This document shows positions 37,780 through 45,759 of a stretch of 64,000 bases of DNA, in pieces. The DNA is taken from positions 124,001 through 188,000 of the forward strand of contig NZ_JARACK010000002.1 of assembly GCF_028767185.1 (NCBI RefSeq), read 5' to 3'. The number at the start of each line of letters is the position of its first letter. Position 1 is the first letter of the stretch. The notes under the pieces were generated by a model. The model saw nothing but the letters and a program-made list of their open reading frames with translations, had not been told where the DNA came from and searched no databases. This stretch comes from Mangrovimonas aestuarii. GTDB lineage: Bacteria > Bacteroidota > Bacteroidia > Flavobacteriales > Flavobacteriaceae. A program made the translations under genes and the position numbers.

Positions 37780-38625
37780 TTACTCTAATGAATGGCCACA
37801 TTGATCACAAAACTTGGCATTATCTGTATGATTTGTTGCCGAACAATTAGGACAGGATTGTGTATTTAATGGTAATGCAGATGCTGCAGAACCATCAGGT
37901 TTTTTCTGTTGGGAATATTCAGCTGAAACTATTCCCGTTGGAACAGCAATAATGCCGTAACCCAAAATCATAACAAGGGAAGCAATAAATTGTCCCAGGG
38001 GAGTTTGTGGGGCTATATCTCCAAAACCTACTGTGGTAAGTGTAACGATGCACCAATAGACACTTCTTGGTATAGAAGTAAATCCAGAAGCATCACCTTC
38101 TACCATATACATAATAGTACCCAATATGATCGAAAGAATAAGCACAGCAAACAAAAAAACCGAGATTTTTGCTCGACTAGCTCTTAGTGCTTTTACTAAA
38201 TTATCTGAAGCTCCTAAAAACCGTGCTAGTTTTAAAATTCTGAATACTCTTAATAATCGTAATGCCCTTAGTGCTACCAAGGCATGAGTTCCAGCAAAAA
38301 TTAAAGAAAGATATTTAGGGATGGTTGAAAGAAAGTCAATAATACCATAAAAACTCAGCATGTATTTGACGGGTTTTTTTACGGTTATTATTCTTGCAAT
38401 ATATTCTATGGAAAAGAGTATTGTGACAATCCATTCTGCAATATTCAGGTACTTGTGATATTTAGCATCGAAAGGTTTAATACTTTCAAGCATAACAAAT
38501 ACAATACTGGCGACAATAACTATCATGAGAACAAGGTCGAATAGTTTGCCTGCAGGCGTATCGGCCTCATAAATAATTTCATGCAGTTTCCTGCGCCATG
38601 GTGTATTTGGTTTGAATCTCCACAT
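37780..38625 (-). CDS. Voltage-gated-like potassium channel with C-terminal zinc ribbon
   Basis: A 281-residue inner-membrane channel with six membrane segments. The S4 voltage-sensor-like helix has regularly spaced Arg (RALRLLRVFRILKLAR, about residues 120-135). The pore loop has the potassium selectivity filter TVGFGD, and S6 follows (MILGYGIIAVPTGIVSAEY). After the pore, a linker leads to a C-terminal CPNC...CDQCG zinc-ribbon-like tail. ATG at 38625 is chosen; a TTG directly before it is possible. It is probably co-transcribed with miaA, which follows immediately. The tail might sense metal or redox state, but that is speculation. Confidence 0.92.
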   Translation of the reverse strand: MWRFKPNTPWRRKLHEIIYEADTPAGKLFDLVLMIVIVASIVFVMLESIKPFDAKYHKYLNIAEWIVTILFSIEYIARIITVKKPVKYMLSFYGIIDFLSTIPKYLSLIFAGTHALVALRALRLLRVFRILKLARFLGASDNLVKALRASRAKISVFLFAVLILSIILGTIMYMVEGDASGFTSIPRSVYWCIVTLTTVGFGDIAPQTPLGQFIASLVMILGYGIIAVPTGIVSAEYSQQKKPDGSAASALPLNTQSCPNCSATNHTDNAKFCDQCGHSLE

Positions 38626-38657
38626 CAATTCAAAAATAAGAAAAGTATGGCTTTAAT

Positions 38658-40025
38658 TTAAGCGGATAGTTCTTTTACTTTAATACGTTTGTGTTTTCTT
38701 AAATACGCTTGAATAATATGTTGGGTGTCTTTGTTGTGTTCCATTGGTGTAATGATGGATTCCAAGACAGAAGTATTATTGATTTGATAATTAAGGTTGA
38801 AAAAACCAAGCCCTCTAAAAAGACCATCTTTAATAAGAATAACGGTTTTTTCGTCTACTTCACGACCTTGGTCAATTATTACAAGGTCTTTGTTTTTAAA
38901 GCTGTATTTGTCAATAAACTTTTGTACGCGTAGGTTGTATTCGTCTGCAGGTTCTTCCAGGAGGCAGGCACCATTACAGGATTTAACCGAATAGTTAAAG
39001 CAGTTTGTCTTAGTAGGATAAAGTCCCGATAATTTTTGGCATAAATCAAAATCCTCAACAGCTTTAAACATGAAGTTTTTAGCCACTAAGTGACTTGTAA
39101 ATGTAGTTAAAGGACGTTTACGGCCATCAGCTTTGTCGATTGTAAGGTTAATATAGCCCTCAGCATCAACAGTGCTATATAAAGCATGGGTGTATCGTGT
39201 ACGCTTCTGTGAGCGATTTAAAACTGGTTTGTTTTTTTTGATTTCTTCACTTTCCTTCAGAAGGGCAACTAATTCACTTCCTGTAGCTTCGTAGGTGACT
39301 GTTGCCACCTGCATTTGTATTTTTTTAGCTTTTCGATTTTTACCCGTAAAGTGCTGTGTGATGCGACGTTTTATGTTCTTGCTTTTTCCAATATAGATGA
39401 TTTCTCCGTTAGACTTATGAATGTAGTACACACCGGTAATTGAAGGCAATTCATTGATAATATCTAAATGCTTGGTTTCAAGCTGATATTTAGGATCTAA
39501 TCGAATAGCGTTTTGAATAATTTGCTTTTGTGTATCCTTGGTCTGTAATAACTTAAAGAGTTTTACTGTAGCCATGGCATCACCGTTAGCTCTATGACGG
39601 TCGCTTACAGGTATACCAAGTGCTCTTGCTAGTTTTCCCAAGCTATAGGACGGTTGGTTGGGAATTAACGTTTGGGCCAATTCTACAGTACACAATGTTT
39701 TACGGTTGAAATCGAAGCCCAATCGGCTGAATTCGGTTCTTAGAATACGGTAATCAAAATCGGCATTGTGGGCAACTATGGTACATTCTTCGGTAATCTC
39801 AACGATACGTTTGGCGACTTCATAAAATTTTGGTGCTGAGCGCAGCATTTTATTGTTTATCCCAGTTAGGTTAACAACAAAAGGCTGTATTTCCCGTTCC
39901 GGATTGATTAGACTTATAAACTGGTCTGTTACCTCATGACCATTATAGCGATAAATAGCGATTTCGGTAATACCTTCTTCATTATACTTTCCTCCGGTAG
40001 TTTCTATGTCTAAAATGGCGTACAA
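38658..40025 (-). CDS. DnaQ-like exonuclease fused to a GIY-YIG endonuclease domain
   Basis: A 455-residue two-nuclease protein. Residues 1-165 form a DEDDh 3'-5' exonuclease (AILDIETTGGKYNEEGITEI with the first Asp/Glu, VAHNADFDYRIL with the second Asp, and SDRHRANGDAMA with the His/Asp). From about 190 a GIY-YIG domain follows (SITGVYYIHKSNGEIIYIGKSKNIKRRITQHF), related to UvrC N-terminal nucleases and E. coli Cho. The rest is of unknown fold and has several Cys. The start is TTG, since the frame opens at that conserved residue and no ATG lies nearby. It probably acts in DNA repair. The fusion type recurs in Bacteroidetes and Actinobacteria. Confidence 0.9.
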   Translation of the reverse strand: MYAILDIETTGGKYNEEGITEIAIYRYNGHEVTDQFISLINPEREIQPFVVNLTGINNKMLRSAPKFYEVAKRIVEITEECTIVAHNADFDYRILRTEFSRLGFDFNRKTLCTVELAQTLIPNQPSYSLGKLARALGIPVSDRHRANGDAMATVKLFKLLQTKDTQKQIIQNAIRLDPKYQLETKHLDIINELPSITGVYYIHKSNGEIIYIGKSKNIKRRITQHFTGKNRKAKKIQMQVATVTYEATGSELVALLKESEEIKKNKPVLNRSQKRTRYTHALYSTVDAEGYINLTIDKADGRKRPLTTFTSHLVAKNFMFKAVEDFDLCQKLSGLYPTKTNCFNYSVKSCNGACLLEEPADEYNLRVQKFIDKYSFKNKDLVIIDQGREVDEKTVILIKDGLFRGLGFFNLNYQINNTSVLESIITPMEHNKDTQHIIQAYLRKHKRIKVKELSA

Positions 40026-40052
40026 AGTTGTTGTTGAGATTTTTATAAATTC

Positions 40053-40724
40053 CTAAACATTATAGTTTCTGGCCCCAAATATACTACTTCCAACTCTAAT
40101 CATGGTACTACCGCAATCGATAGCAAGTTGATAATCACCGCTCATACCCATTGAAAGTGTTTCCAAGTTACAATTTTTGGAAGTATGATTACGCAATGAA
40201 TCGAAAGTGTTCTTTAAAAAAGTGAATTCTCTTTTTATCTGCTCTTGGTCTTCTGTAAAGGTTGCCATTCCCATTAGTCCTGTAATCTTAATATTTTCCA
40301 AAGTGCCCAAGTCTTCTGAAGTAATAAGAGATCTTGCGTCCTCTGCAGTCATTCCAAATTTGGAGTCTTCATCGGCAATTTTGATTTGAAGCAAACACGA
40401 AATTACTCTATCGTGTTTTTGGGCTTGCTTGTTTATTTCCTTCAAGAGTTTGAAGCTGTCCACACCGTGAATTAAGTGGACAAAGCTTGCCATGTACTTT
40501 ACTTTATTGGTTTGTACATGACCAATCATATGCCATTGAATGTCTTTAGGAAGTTGTGCTTCTTTATCGGCCATCTCTTGAATCTTGTTTTCACCAAATA
40601 CGCGTTGGCCAGCATTATACGCCTCTAAAATATCTTCAACTGGTTTGGTTTTCGATACGGCAACTAATTTGACGTGTTCTGGTAAATCAGTTTTTATCTT
40701 ATTTAAACGCTTTTGTATGCTCAT
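40053..40724 (-). CDS. yggS: YggS-family PLP-binding protein (pyridoxal phosphate homeostasis)
   Basis: A 223-residue single-domain alanine-racemase-fold protein of the YggS/PROSC/PLPBP family. The cofactor Lys sits in KLVAVSKTKPVEDI (about residue 26). VFGENKIQEMADK, IQWHMIGHVQTNKVKYM and SMGMSGDYQLAIDCGSTMIRVGSSIFG are typical. No amino-acid racemase activity is known; it buffers PLP and affects amino acid pools. The ATG is 4 bases below the stop of the DUF1015 gene, so both are probably in one transcript. Length matches the family (about 220-235). Confidence 0.95.
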   Translation of the reverse strand: MSIQKRLNKIKTDLPEHVKLVAVSKTKPVEDILEAYNAGQRVFGENKIQEMADKEAQLPKDIQWHMIGHVQTNKVKYMASFVHLIHGVDSFKLLKEINKQAQKHDRVISCLLQIKIADEDSKFGMTAEDARSLITSEDLGTLENIKITGLMGMATFTEDQEQIKREFTFLKNTFDSLRNHTSKNCNLETLSMGMSGDYQLAIDCGSTMIRVGSSIFGARNYNV

Positions 40725-40727
40725 AAA

Positions 40728-41966
40728 TCAGTATTCATAGATGGTTATACCACTTCGTAGTTTAGGTTCTATGTACGTGCTTTTTGGAGGCATTGTAAAT
40801 CCATCATCTGCAATTTGCTTGAGTTGCTCAATTGTAACAGGACACATGCCAAAGCCAACAGCAAAATTACCCATGTCTATACGGGTTTTTATATTAACCA
40901 CTTCCTTTTTTCCGTTGCAATATTGTATGCGATGGTCGTTCCTTAAATCGGTGATACCCAAAATAGGCTCTAAAACCGTTTTATAAAGAATTTGAGCATC
41001 TAAAGCCTCTAAGGAATTTTCAAATTTATAAATGGTTTTTCTTAGGTAAAGCGAATAGAACTCACCATCCAAATACATGCTAAAATGATGTTGTTGAGAG
41101 GGTCTATAAGGAATTTGTCCTCGGTTTTCAATTCGGAACATGGTATCCAGTTGAATAAGGAATTCTTCCTTGGTAAGTCCATTAAGGTCGGTGACCAATC
41201 GGTTGAACTCATATACTTTCAATTCCGATTCTGGAATAAAATACCCCATAAAGAAGTTATAGCTCTCATTTCCAGTGTGATTAGGGTTATTGGCTTTTTG
41301 CTCTTGATAGAGTAAATGTGCCGATGCCGAGCGATGGTGGCCGTCGGCAATGTAAACCACTGAAACAGATTCGAAAGCTTTGGTGATTTCATTCAATGTA
41401 ACCTCATCAGAAACAGGCCATAGATAATGTGTGTCTCTATATGTAGTTGTAAACTCGTATTCAGGACGTTGCCTCTGTATTTCCTTAATAATCTGTTTTA
41501 CTGAATCATTGTCAGGATAAGTAAGTAAAACCGGTTCAGCATTAAAACCAACGGTTTTTATATAGTCTTTAAAAATTAGTTCTCGATATTCTATGGTATC
41601 CTCGTGGGTTTTAATTACCTGATTTTCGTAATCTTTAGCACTTGCAGCCGTAATTACACCGCTAAATACCTGATTATCACGATCTACTATTTTGTATATG
41701 TAATAAGAAGGCTTTTCATCTTGAACAAAGATTTTGTCTTCTTTGAATTCTAGATATCTGTTACGTACCAATGAGTACCTGGCAGTACCTGAAATTTCTT
41801 TGGCGTATTTATATCCAGGATTTACAATATGTAGGAATGAGTAGGGGTTATGGTCGAGACGGGCTTCCCTTTCGGTTTGGGTATAGCTTTGGTATGGCCT
41901 AGAGGCCACTAAGCTAACCTTGTCCCTTGTAGGACGAACCGCTTTAAATGGGATTATTTTTGTCAT
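40728..41966 (-). CDS. DUF1015 family protein
   Basis: A 412-residue soluble protein matching DUF1015. The N-terminus reads IIPFKAVRPTRDKVSLVASRPYQ, then HIVNPGYKYAKE. The conserved core is VYIADGHHRSASAH, with a His-rich motif suited to metal or phosphate binding. NFFMGYFIPESELKVYEFNRLV and DHRIQYCNGKKEV are further family sequence. In other bacteria DUF1015 genes often sit beside phosphoglycerate dehydrogenase and serine aminotransferase, hinting at a role near serine metabolism; those neighbours are absent here. Catalysis has not been shown. It is linked to yggS with a 3-bp gap. Confidence 0.88.
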   Translation of the reverse strand: MTKIIPFKAVRPTRDKVSLVASRPYQSYTQTEREARLDHNPYSFLHIVNPGYKYAKEISGTARYSLVRNRYLEFKEDKIFVQDEKPSYYIYKIVDRDNQVFSGVITAASAKDYENQVIKTHEDTIEYRELIFKDYIKTVGFNAEPVLLTYPDNDSVKQIIKEIQRQRPEYEFTTTYRDTHYLWPVSDEVTLNEITKAFESVSVVYIADGHHRSASAHLLYQEQKANNPNHTGNESYNFFMGYFIPESELKVYEFNRLVTDLNGLTKEEFLIQLDTMFRIENRGQIPYRPSQQHHFSMYLDGEFYSLYLRKTIYKFENSLEALDAQILYKTVLEPILGITDLRNDHRIQYCNGKKEVVNIKTRIDMGNFAVGFGMCPVTIEQLKQIADDGFTMPPKSTYIEPKLRSGITIYEY

Positions 41967-42034
41967 AATTAATGGTGAGTATCCTAAAATATTGAAAAAA
42001 GGGATTTCACCTTCTTATGGGATTAAAACCAATT

Positions 42035-42061
42035 GCACCCGAACGTTAACTGATCGGGTGC
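42035..42061 (-). terminator. Possible terminator of the 3-hydroxyacyl-CoA dehydrogenase gene
   Basis: A perfect 8-bp stem (GCACCCGA / TCGGGTGC) with an 11-base loop, placed 12 bp after the stop at 42074. The minus-strand tail has only a weak T-run (AATTGGTTTT). Confidence 0.5.
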
Positions 42062-42073
42062 GGTTTTGGTTTG

Positions 42074-42964
42074 TTATTTTTTGAACTGTTTGGCAACCTT
42101 TTCAGCTTTTTTGCTTTCTGAGTAATCGTAGAAACCTTCACCAGATTTAATACCCAGTTTTCCAGCTTGAACCATGTTGATCAATAACGGACATGGTGCA
42201 TATTTAGGGTTTTTAAAGCCTTCGTACATTACGTTAAGAATAGATAAACAAACGTCAAGACCAATGAAATCTGCTAATTGTAATGGTCCCATTGGGTGTG
42301 CCATTCCTAATTTCATTACTGTATCGATTTCTTCAACACCAGCTACGCCATTGTAAAGTGTTTCAATAGACTCGTTTAGCATTGGCATTAATATACGGTT
42401 TGCAACGAATCCAGGGTAATCGTTAACTTCTACTGGTACTTTTCTAAGCGTTCTGGAAAGTTCCATGATGGTATTCGTTACCTCATCGCTCGTGTTGTAT
42501 CCACGGATAATTTCTACCAATTTCATGATTGGCACTGGATTCATAAAGTGCATTCCAATTACCAATTCTGGTCTAGAGGTTACCGCTGCAATTTGTGTTA
42601 TTGAAATAGAAGAAGTGTTTGTTGCCAAAATTGTTCCTTCAGCACAAACTTCATCCAATTGTCTAAAGATATTCAGTTTTAAATCTACATTCTCAGTAGC
42701 AGCTTCAACAACCAATTCAGCATCTTTTACACCTTCAGTAAGTTGGTTGAAAGTAGTAATGTTATTTAAAGTTGTGTTTTTATCGTCTTCTGTAATTTTT
42801 TCCTTGGCAACCATACGGTCTAGGTTCTTGGTAATAGTAGCCATACCACGCTCCAATGAAGCTTCGCTAATATCGATTAAACGTACGTTAAATCCACATT
42901 GGGCAAAAGTGTGTGCAATACCATTACCCATAGTTCCTGCTCCAATTACAGCTATATTTTTCAT
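42074..42964 (-). CDS. 3-hydroxybutyryl-CoA dehydrogenase
   Basis: An NAD(P)-dependent oxidoreductase of 296 residues acting on 3-hydroxyacyl-CoA or acetoacetyl-CoA. The Rossmann motif IAVIGAGTMGNGIAHTFAQCG opens the protein. ATNTSSISITQIA, GMHFMNPVPIMKLVEII (with the catalytic His) and NDYPGFVANRILMPMLNE are the family signatures, with the conserved Glu/His pair. The C-terminal helical domain ends in KSGEGFYDYSESKK. It is a stand-alone monofunctional type, not the FadB fusion. Its pathway is unclear from context, as neighbours are DUF1015 and a Gfo/Idh/MocA enzyme. A terminator-like hairpin follows. Confidence 0.93.
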   Translation of the reverse strand: MKNIAVIGAGTMGNGIAHTFAQCGFNVRLIDISEASLERGMATITKNLDRMVAKEKITEDDKNTTLNNITTFNQLTEGVKDAELVVEAATENVDLKLNIFRQLDEVCAEGTILATNTSSISITQIAAVTSRPELVIGMHFMNPVPIMKLVEIIRGYNTSDEVTNTIMELSRTLRKVPVEVNDYPGFVANRILMPMLNESIETLYNGVAGVEEIDTVMKLGMAHPMGPLQLADFIGLDVCLSILNVMYEGFKNPKYAPCPLLINMVQAGKLGIKSGEGFYDYSESKKAEKVAKQFKK

Positions 42965-43004
42965 AGTAATATTTTTATGTTTTATTATTTAGAAGTCTTA
43001 ATTT

Positions 43005-43964
43005 TTAAAATTGATCGATAATCATAGTTGCCACACGCAAAGCCTCTGTGCCATCATGTAAGGTTACAATTGGTTTGGTGTTGTTGTTGATAGCATCGGC
43101 AAAAGTTTCCAGTTCATCTAAAATGGCGTTGTTGGGAGAGATATCTGGATTATCGAAATAAATCTGCTTTTTAACACCTTCGGCATTTTGAAGAATCATG
43201 TCGAAATCTCCAGGGTTTTCTGGTGCGTCCTTCATTTTTACCACTTCACAATTCTTCTCAAGGAAGTCTACAGATATATAGGCGTCTTTTTGGAAGAAAC
43301 GCGTTTTTCGCATGTTCTTTAGTGATATTCTACTGGCTGTAAGGTTGGCTACACAACCATTAATAAATTCTATGCGAGCATTGGCTATGTCTGGTGTGTC
43401 ACTAATTACCGAAACACCACTGGCACTAATATGCTTCACTTTCGAATTAACAACACTAAGAATGATATCGATATCGTGAATCATTAAATCCAGTACCACA
43501 GGAACATCTGTTCCTCTGGGGTTGAATTCTGCCAAGCGGTGTGTTTCAATAAACATTGGGTTTTCTACCATGTCCTTGATAGCCCTGAATGCTGGGTTGA
43601 AACGTTCAACATGTCCTACCTGACCCTTAACACCATATTCGGCCACTAAAGTTCGCAAAGCTTCAGCTTCTTGAACCGTATTGGTGATTGGTTTTTCAAT
43701 AAAAATATGTTTTCCTTTTGAAATAGCCTGCTTGGCACAATCGTAGTGGGAAAGAGTAGGAGTTACAATGTCTACAACATCTACAGAGTCTATAAGTTTA
43801 TCGATAGAATTGTAGTAGGTATAACCATATTCTTCACTGACTTTTTTGGCATTTTCTTCATTGGCATCGTAAAAGCCAACAAGCTCATATTTATCGGATT
43901 GATTGAGTAAACGTAGATGAATTTTGCCCAGGTGACCCGCACCTAGAACACCAACTTTTAGCAT
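43005..43964 (-). CDS. Gfo/Idh/MocA family oxidoreductase
   Basis: A 319-residue NAD(P)-dependent dehydrogenase. The N-terminal Rossmann domain has VGVLGAGHLGKIHLRLL and DIVTPTLSHYDCAKQAISKGKHIFIEKPIT, including the EKP motif with the catalytic Lys. The C-terminal domain (about 120-310) holds LDLMIHDIDIILS, the HDID signature used for substrate binding. Substrates in this family are usually sugars or sugar nucleotides and cannot be predicted here. The gene is preceded by a promoter-like sequence and ends 41 bp before the next gene's start. Confidence 0.92.
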   Translation of the reverse strand: MLKVGVLGAGHLGKIHLRLLNQSDKYELVGFYDANEENAKKVSEEYGYTYYNSIDKLIDSVDVVDIVTPTLSHYDCAKQAISKGKHIFIEKPITNTVQEAEALRTLVAEYGVKGQVGHVERFNPAFRAIKDMVENPMFIETHRLAEFNPRGTDVPVVLDLMIHDIDIILSVVNSKVKHISASGVSVISDTPDIANARIEFINGCVANLTASRISLKNMRKTRFFQKDAYISVDFLEKNCEVVKMKDAPENPGDFDMILQNAEGVKKQIYFDNPDISPNNAILDELETFADAINNNTKPIVTLHDGTEALRVATMIIDQF

Positions 43965-43981
43965 GGATTTCAGGTTTTGAA

Positions 43982-43989
43982 CAAAAATA
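43982..43989 (-). promoter_or_regulatory. Putative -7 element of the Gfo/Idh/MocA gene
   Basis: Minus strand TATTTTTG, a perfect TAnnTTTG match, 17 bp before the ATG at 43964. The -33 element was not identified. Confidence 0.4.
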
Positions 43990-44070
43990 AGATTTTAAGG
44001 CTTAATTCCTGATAAATATTTAATAAATTATAGAGGTTGAACCCTAGTCAAAGGCCTTGCCGGAATTTAA

Positions 44071-44101
44071 TTTTCAGCTTAAAAATCTTTGATTAATTTA
44101 G
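44071..44101 (+). promoter_or_regulatory. Putative promoter of pcm
   Basis: TTTT at 44071-44074, a 19-bp spacer, and TAATTTAG at 44094-44101, followed by CCC. It resembles the lptB promoter (TATTTTAGCCCC) and lies 22 bp before the GTG start. Confidence 0.4.
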
Positions 44102-44123
44102 CCCTGCAAATATTCTGTAGACA

Positions 44124-44765
44124 GTGAAAGATACGTTTAGACATAAGGGGTTAAGACAGCAATTGGTTAATGTAGTGAGAGCCAAAGGTATTCAAGACGA
44201 ACAAGTGCTTGGGGCTATTGGTAAAATTCCAAGACACTTCTTTATGGATTCTGGTTTTTTAGACCATGCCTATCAGGATAAAGCTTTCCCTATCGCTGCA
44301 GATCAGACCATTTCGCAGCCGTATACAGTAGCATTTCAAACTGAATTGTTAGAGATTAAACCAGGTGATAAAATTCTCGAAATTGGTACCGGAAGTGGGT
44401 ACCAAACTGCTGTATTGTGCGAATTGGGGGCTAGAGTGTTTAGTATTGAGCGTCAACAGGAATTGTTCAAGAAAACCAGCAAGTTTTTGCCTAAGTTGGG
44501 GTATCGTCCTAAAAAGCTTGTATTTGGTGATGGTTATAAAGGTATGCCGGAAGAAGCACCTTTTGATGGTGTTATCGTAACCGCAGGAGCTCCTTTTGTT
44601 CCTAAACCATTACTGGCTCAATTGGCTATTGGTGGTCGTTTGGTGATACCTGTTGGAACAGATGTCCAAACCATGACTTTGTTTATAAGGAAAGGCCCGA
44701 AGGCCTTTGATAAACACGAGTTTGGAGATTTTAGATTTGTTCCCATGTTAGAGGACAAAAACTAG
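44124..44765 (+). CDS. pcm: Protein-L-isoaspartate O-methyltransferase
   Basis: Repairs isoaspartyl residues in aged proteins using S-adenosylmethionine. The 213-residue protein starts at GTG. The SAM-binding motif LEIGTGSGYQTAVL is at about residue 88. ISQPYTVAFQTELL precedes it and VIVTAGAPFVPKPLLAQL follows, both typical of Pcm. Length matches bacterial Pcm (about 208-225). It is convergent with the SnoaL-like gene, with only 3 bp between the two stops. It is one of the few plus-strand genes in a long minus-strand block and appears monocistronic. Confidence 0.95.
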   Translation: MKDTFRHKGLRQQLVNVVRAKGIQDEQVLGAIGKIPRHFFMDSGFLDHAYQDKAFPIAADQTISQPYTVAFQTELLEIKPGDKILEIGTGSGYQTAVLCELGARVFSIERQQELFKKTSKFLPKLGYRPKKLVFGDGYKGMPEEAPFDGVIVTAGAPFVPKPLLAQLAIGGRLVIPVGTDVQTMTLFIRKGPKAFDKHEFGDFRFVPMLEDKN

Positions 44766-44768
44766 CTT

Positions 44769-45209
44769 TTAATCCCAAACGAATTTCCATTTTCCGTTAT
44801 CTTGACGTTTCCATATAGTATGGAAAACTCCTGTACTGGTCACATCATTTCCAAGAGTATCTTTATGAGTATAGCTATAGTGCCCATATGTGTACCCTAG
44901 ATCACCAGAATCAGCAACATCTACAAAATCAGGTTTCCAAACCAGTCCCTTGGACGTTGCATTCTTAAGATGTTCCTTAATGGCGTTTTTGCCTTTTATC
45001 AGTTCATTGTTACGCATCAAGACAGCTTGATTATCTGCAAAAGTTAGAAATGCTTTGTTAATACCTTCTTCCTTGACCATTTTTGCAAATGCGGCTTCTG
45101 TTTCCGTAATTTCATTGATCCATTGGGTTTTTATGTCCGTATCGGAATTGTGTTTACAAGATGATAGATATACAAGAACAACCAAGAAAAAAGGTATTAA
45201 TAGTTTCAT
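44769..45209 (-). CDS. SnoaL/DUF4440-like lipoprotein
   Basis: A 146-residue predicted lipoprotein: a hydrophobic N-terminus ends at LSSC (Cys near residue 18). The mature part looks like an NTF2-fold SnoaL/DUF4440 domain, with helix ITETEAAFAKMVKEEGINKAFLTF, then KGKNAIKEHLKN and a strand-rich C-terminus ending in WKRQDNGKWKFVWD. These domains often bind small ligands or act in ketosteroid-like isomerisation; a specific role is unknown. It lies 6 bp after the next NTF2-like gene, suggesting a pair. Confidence 0.8.
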   Translation of the reverse strand: MKLLIPFFLVVLVYLSSCKHNSDTDIKTQWINEITETEAAFAKMVKEEGINKAFLTFADNQAVLMRNNELIKGKNAIKEHLKNATSKGLVWKPDFVDVADSGDLGYTYGHYSYTHKDTLGNDVTSTGVFHTIWKRQDNGKWKFVWD

Positions 45210-45215
45210 GAGTAA

Positions 45216-45743
45216 TTATTGTTTTAAGAACTCTTTTGGTATTTGATTGTCTTCGGTTTCCTGAGTCCAATAAATATTAATTATCCACCAACGCGTACCG
45301 TCGAAAAGTAGTTGAATACTGTTTATACCTCTCATAAATGGACTTGTGTCTTTTTTGCTGTAATAGGTTTCGTAAGTGCTGAAAACCTGAGCGATATGTC
45401 CAAATCGTTGTTCTTTTCTGTTTATTTCAACTTCAAAAAAACCATTTTTCACCAGCCATTCCCCAGAGGAGTCAATATAGTTCTGAGGGCTTAAGTACTT
45501 TACTTGGTATACGCCAATATTATCTGGTCCTGTAGCGATAAGTTTTGCGTCGGGTTTGAATAGATATTTAAATAAATCCCAATTTCTTTCTTCTCCTTTT
45601 TCTCCAGAAATAACACTATATAGATTTGAAATTATGCTGTCCACAGATTGGACCTTCTCAATGTATTCGGTTGTATCTACTTGTGCTTTAATGCTAAAAT
45701 TTAAAAGGAAGCAAAGAAAACTTAGAACAATAGATTTTTTCAT
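45216..45743 (-). CDS. Secreted NTF2/SnoaL-like protein
   Basis: A 175-residue protein with a signal peptide (IVLSFLCFLLNFSIKA, cleavage near AQV). The mature part again shows an NTF2-like layout: an N-terminal helix with VDSIISNLYSVISG and WDLFKYLFKPDAKLIAT, followed by strands with RFGHIAQVFSTYETYY and the C-terminal LFDGTRWWIINIYWTQE. The GTRWWIIN ending is common in SnoaL-like proteins. The ligand is unknown. The following gene (44769) belongs to the same superfamily; the M61 peptidase lies 16 bp upstream. Confidence 0.78.
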   Translation of the reverse strand: MKKSIVLSFLCFLLNFSIKAQVDTTEYIEKVQSVDSIISNLYSVISGEKGEERNWDLFKYLFKPDAKLIATGPDNIGVYQVKYLSPQNYIDSSGEWLVKNGFFEVEINRKEQRFGHIAQVFSTYETYYSKKDTSPFMRGINSIQLLFDGTRWWIINIYWTQETEDNQIPKEFLKQ

Positions 45744-45759
45744 ATAATGCTATATCTGG

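Noticed and set aside
38631-38638. Minus-strand TATTTTTG next to the potassium-channel start
   Set aside because: Transcription would begin at or inside the ATG at 38625, leaving no leader; more likely a chance match.
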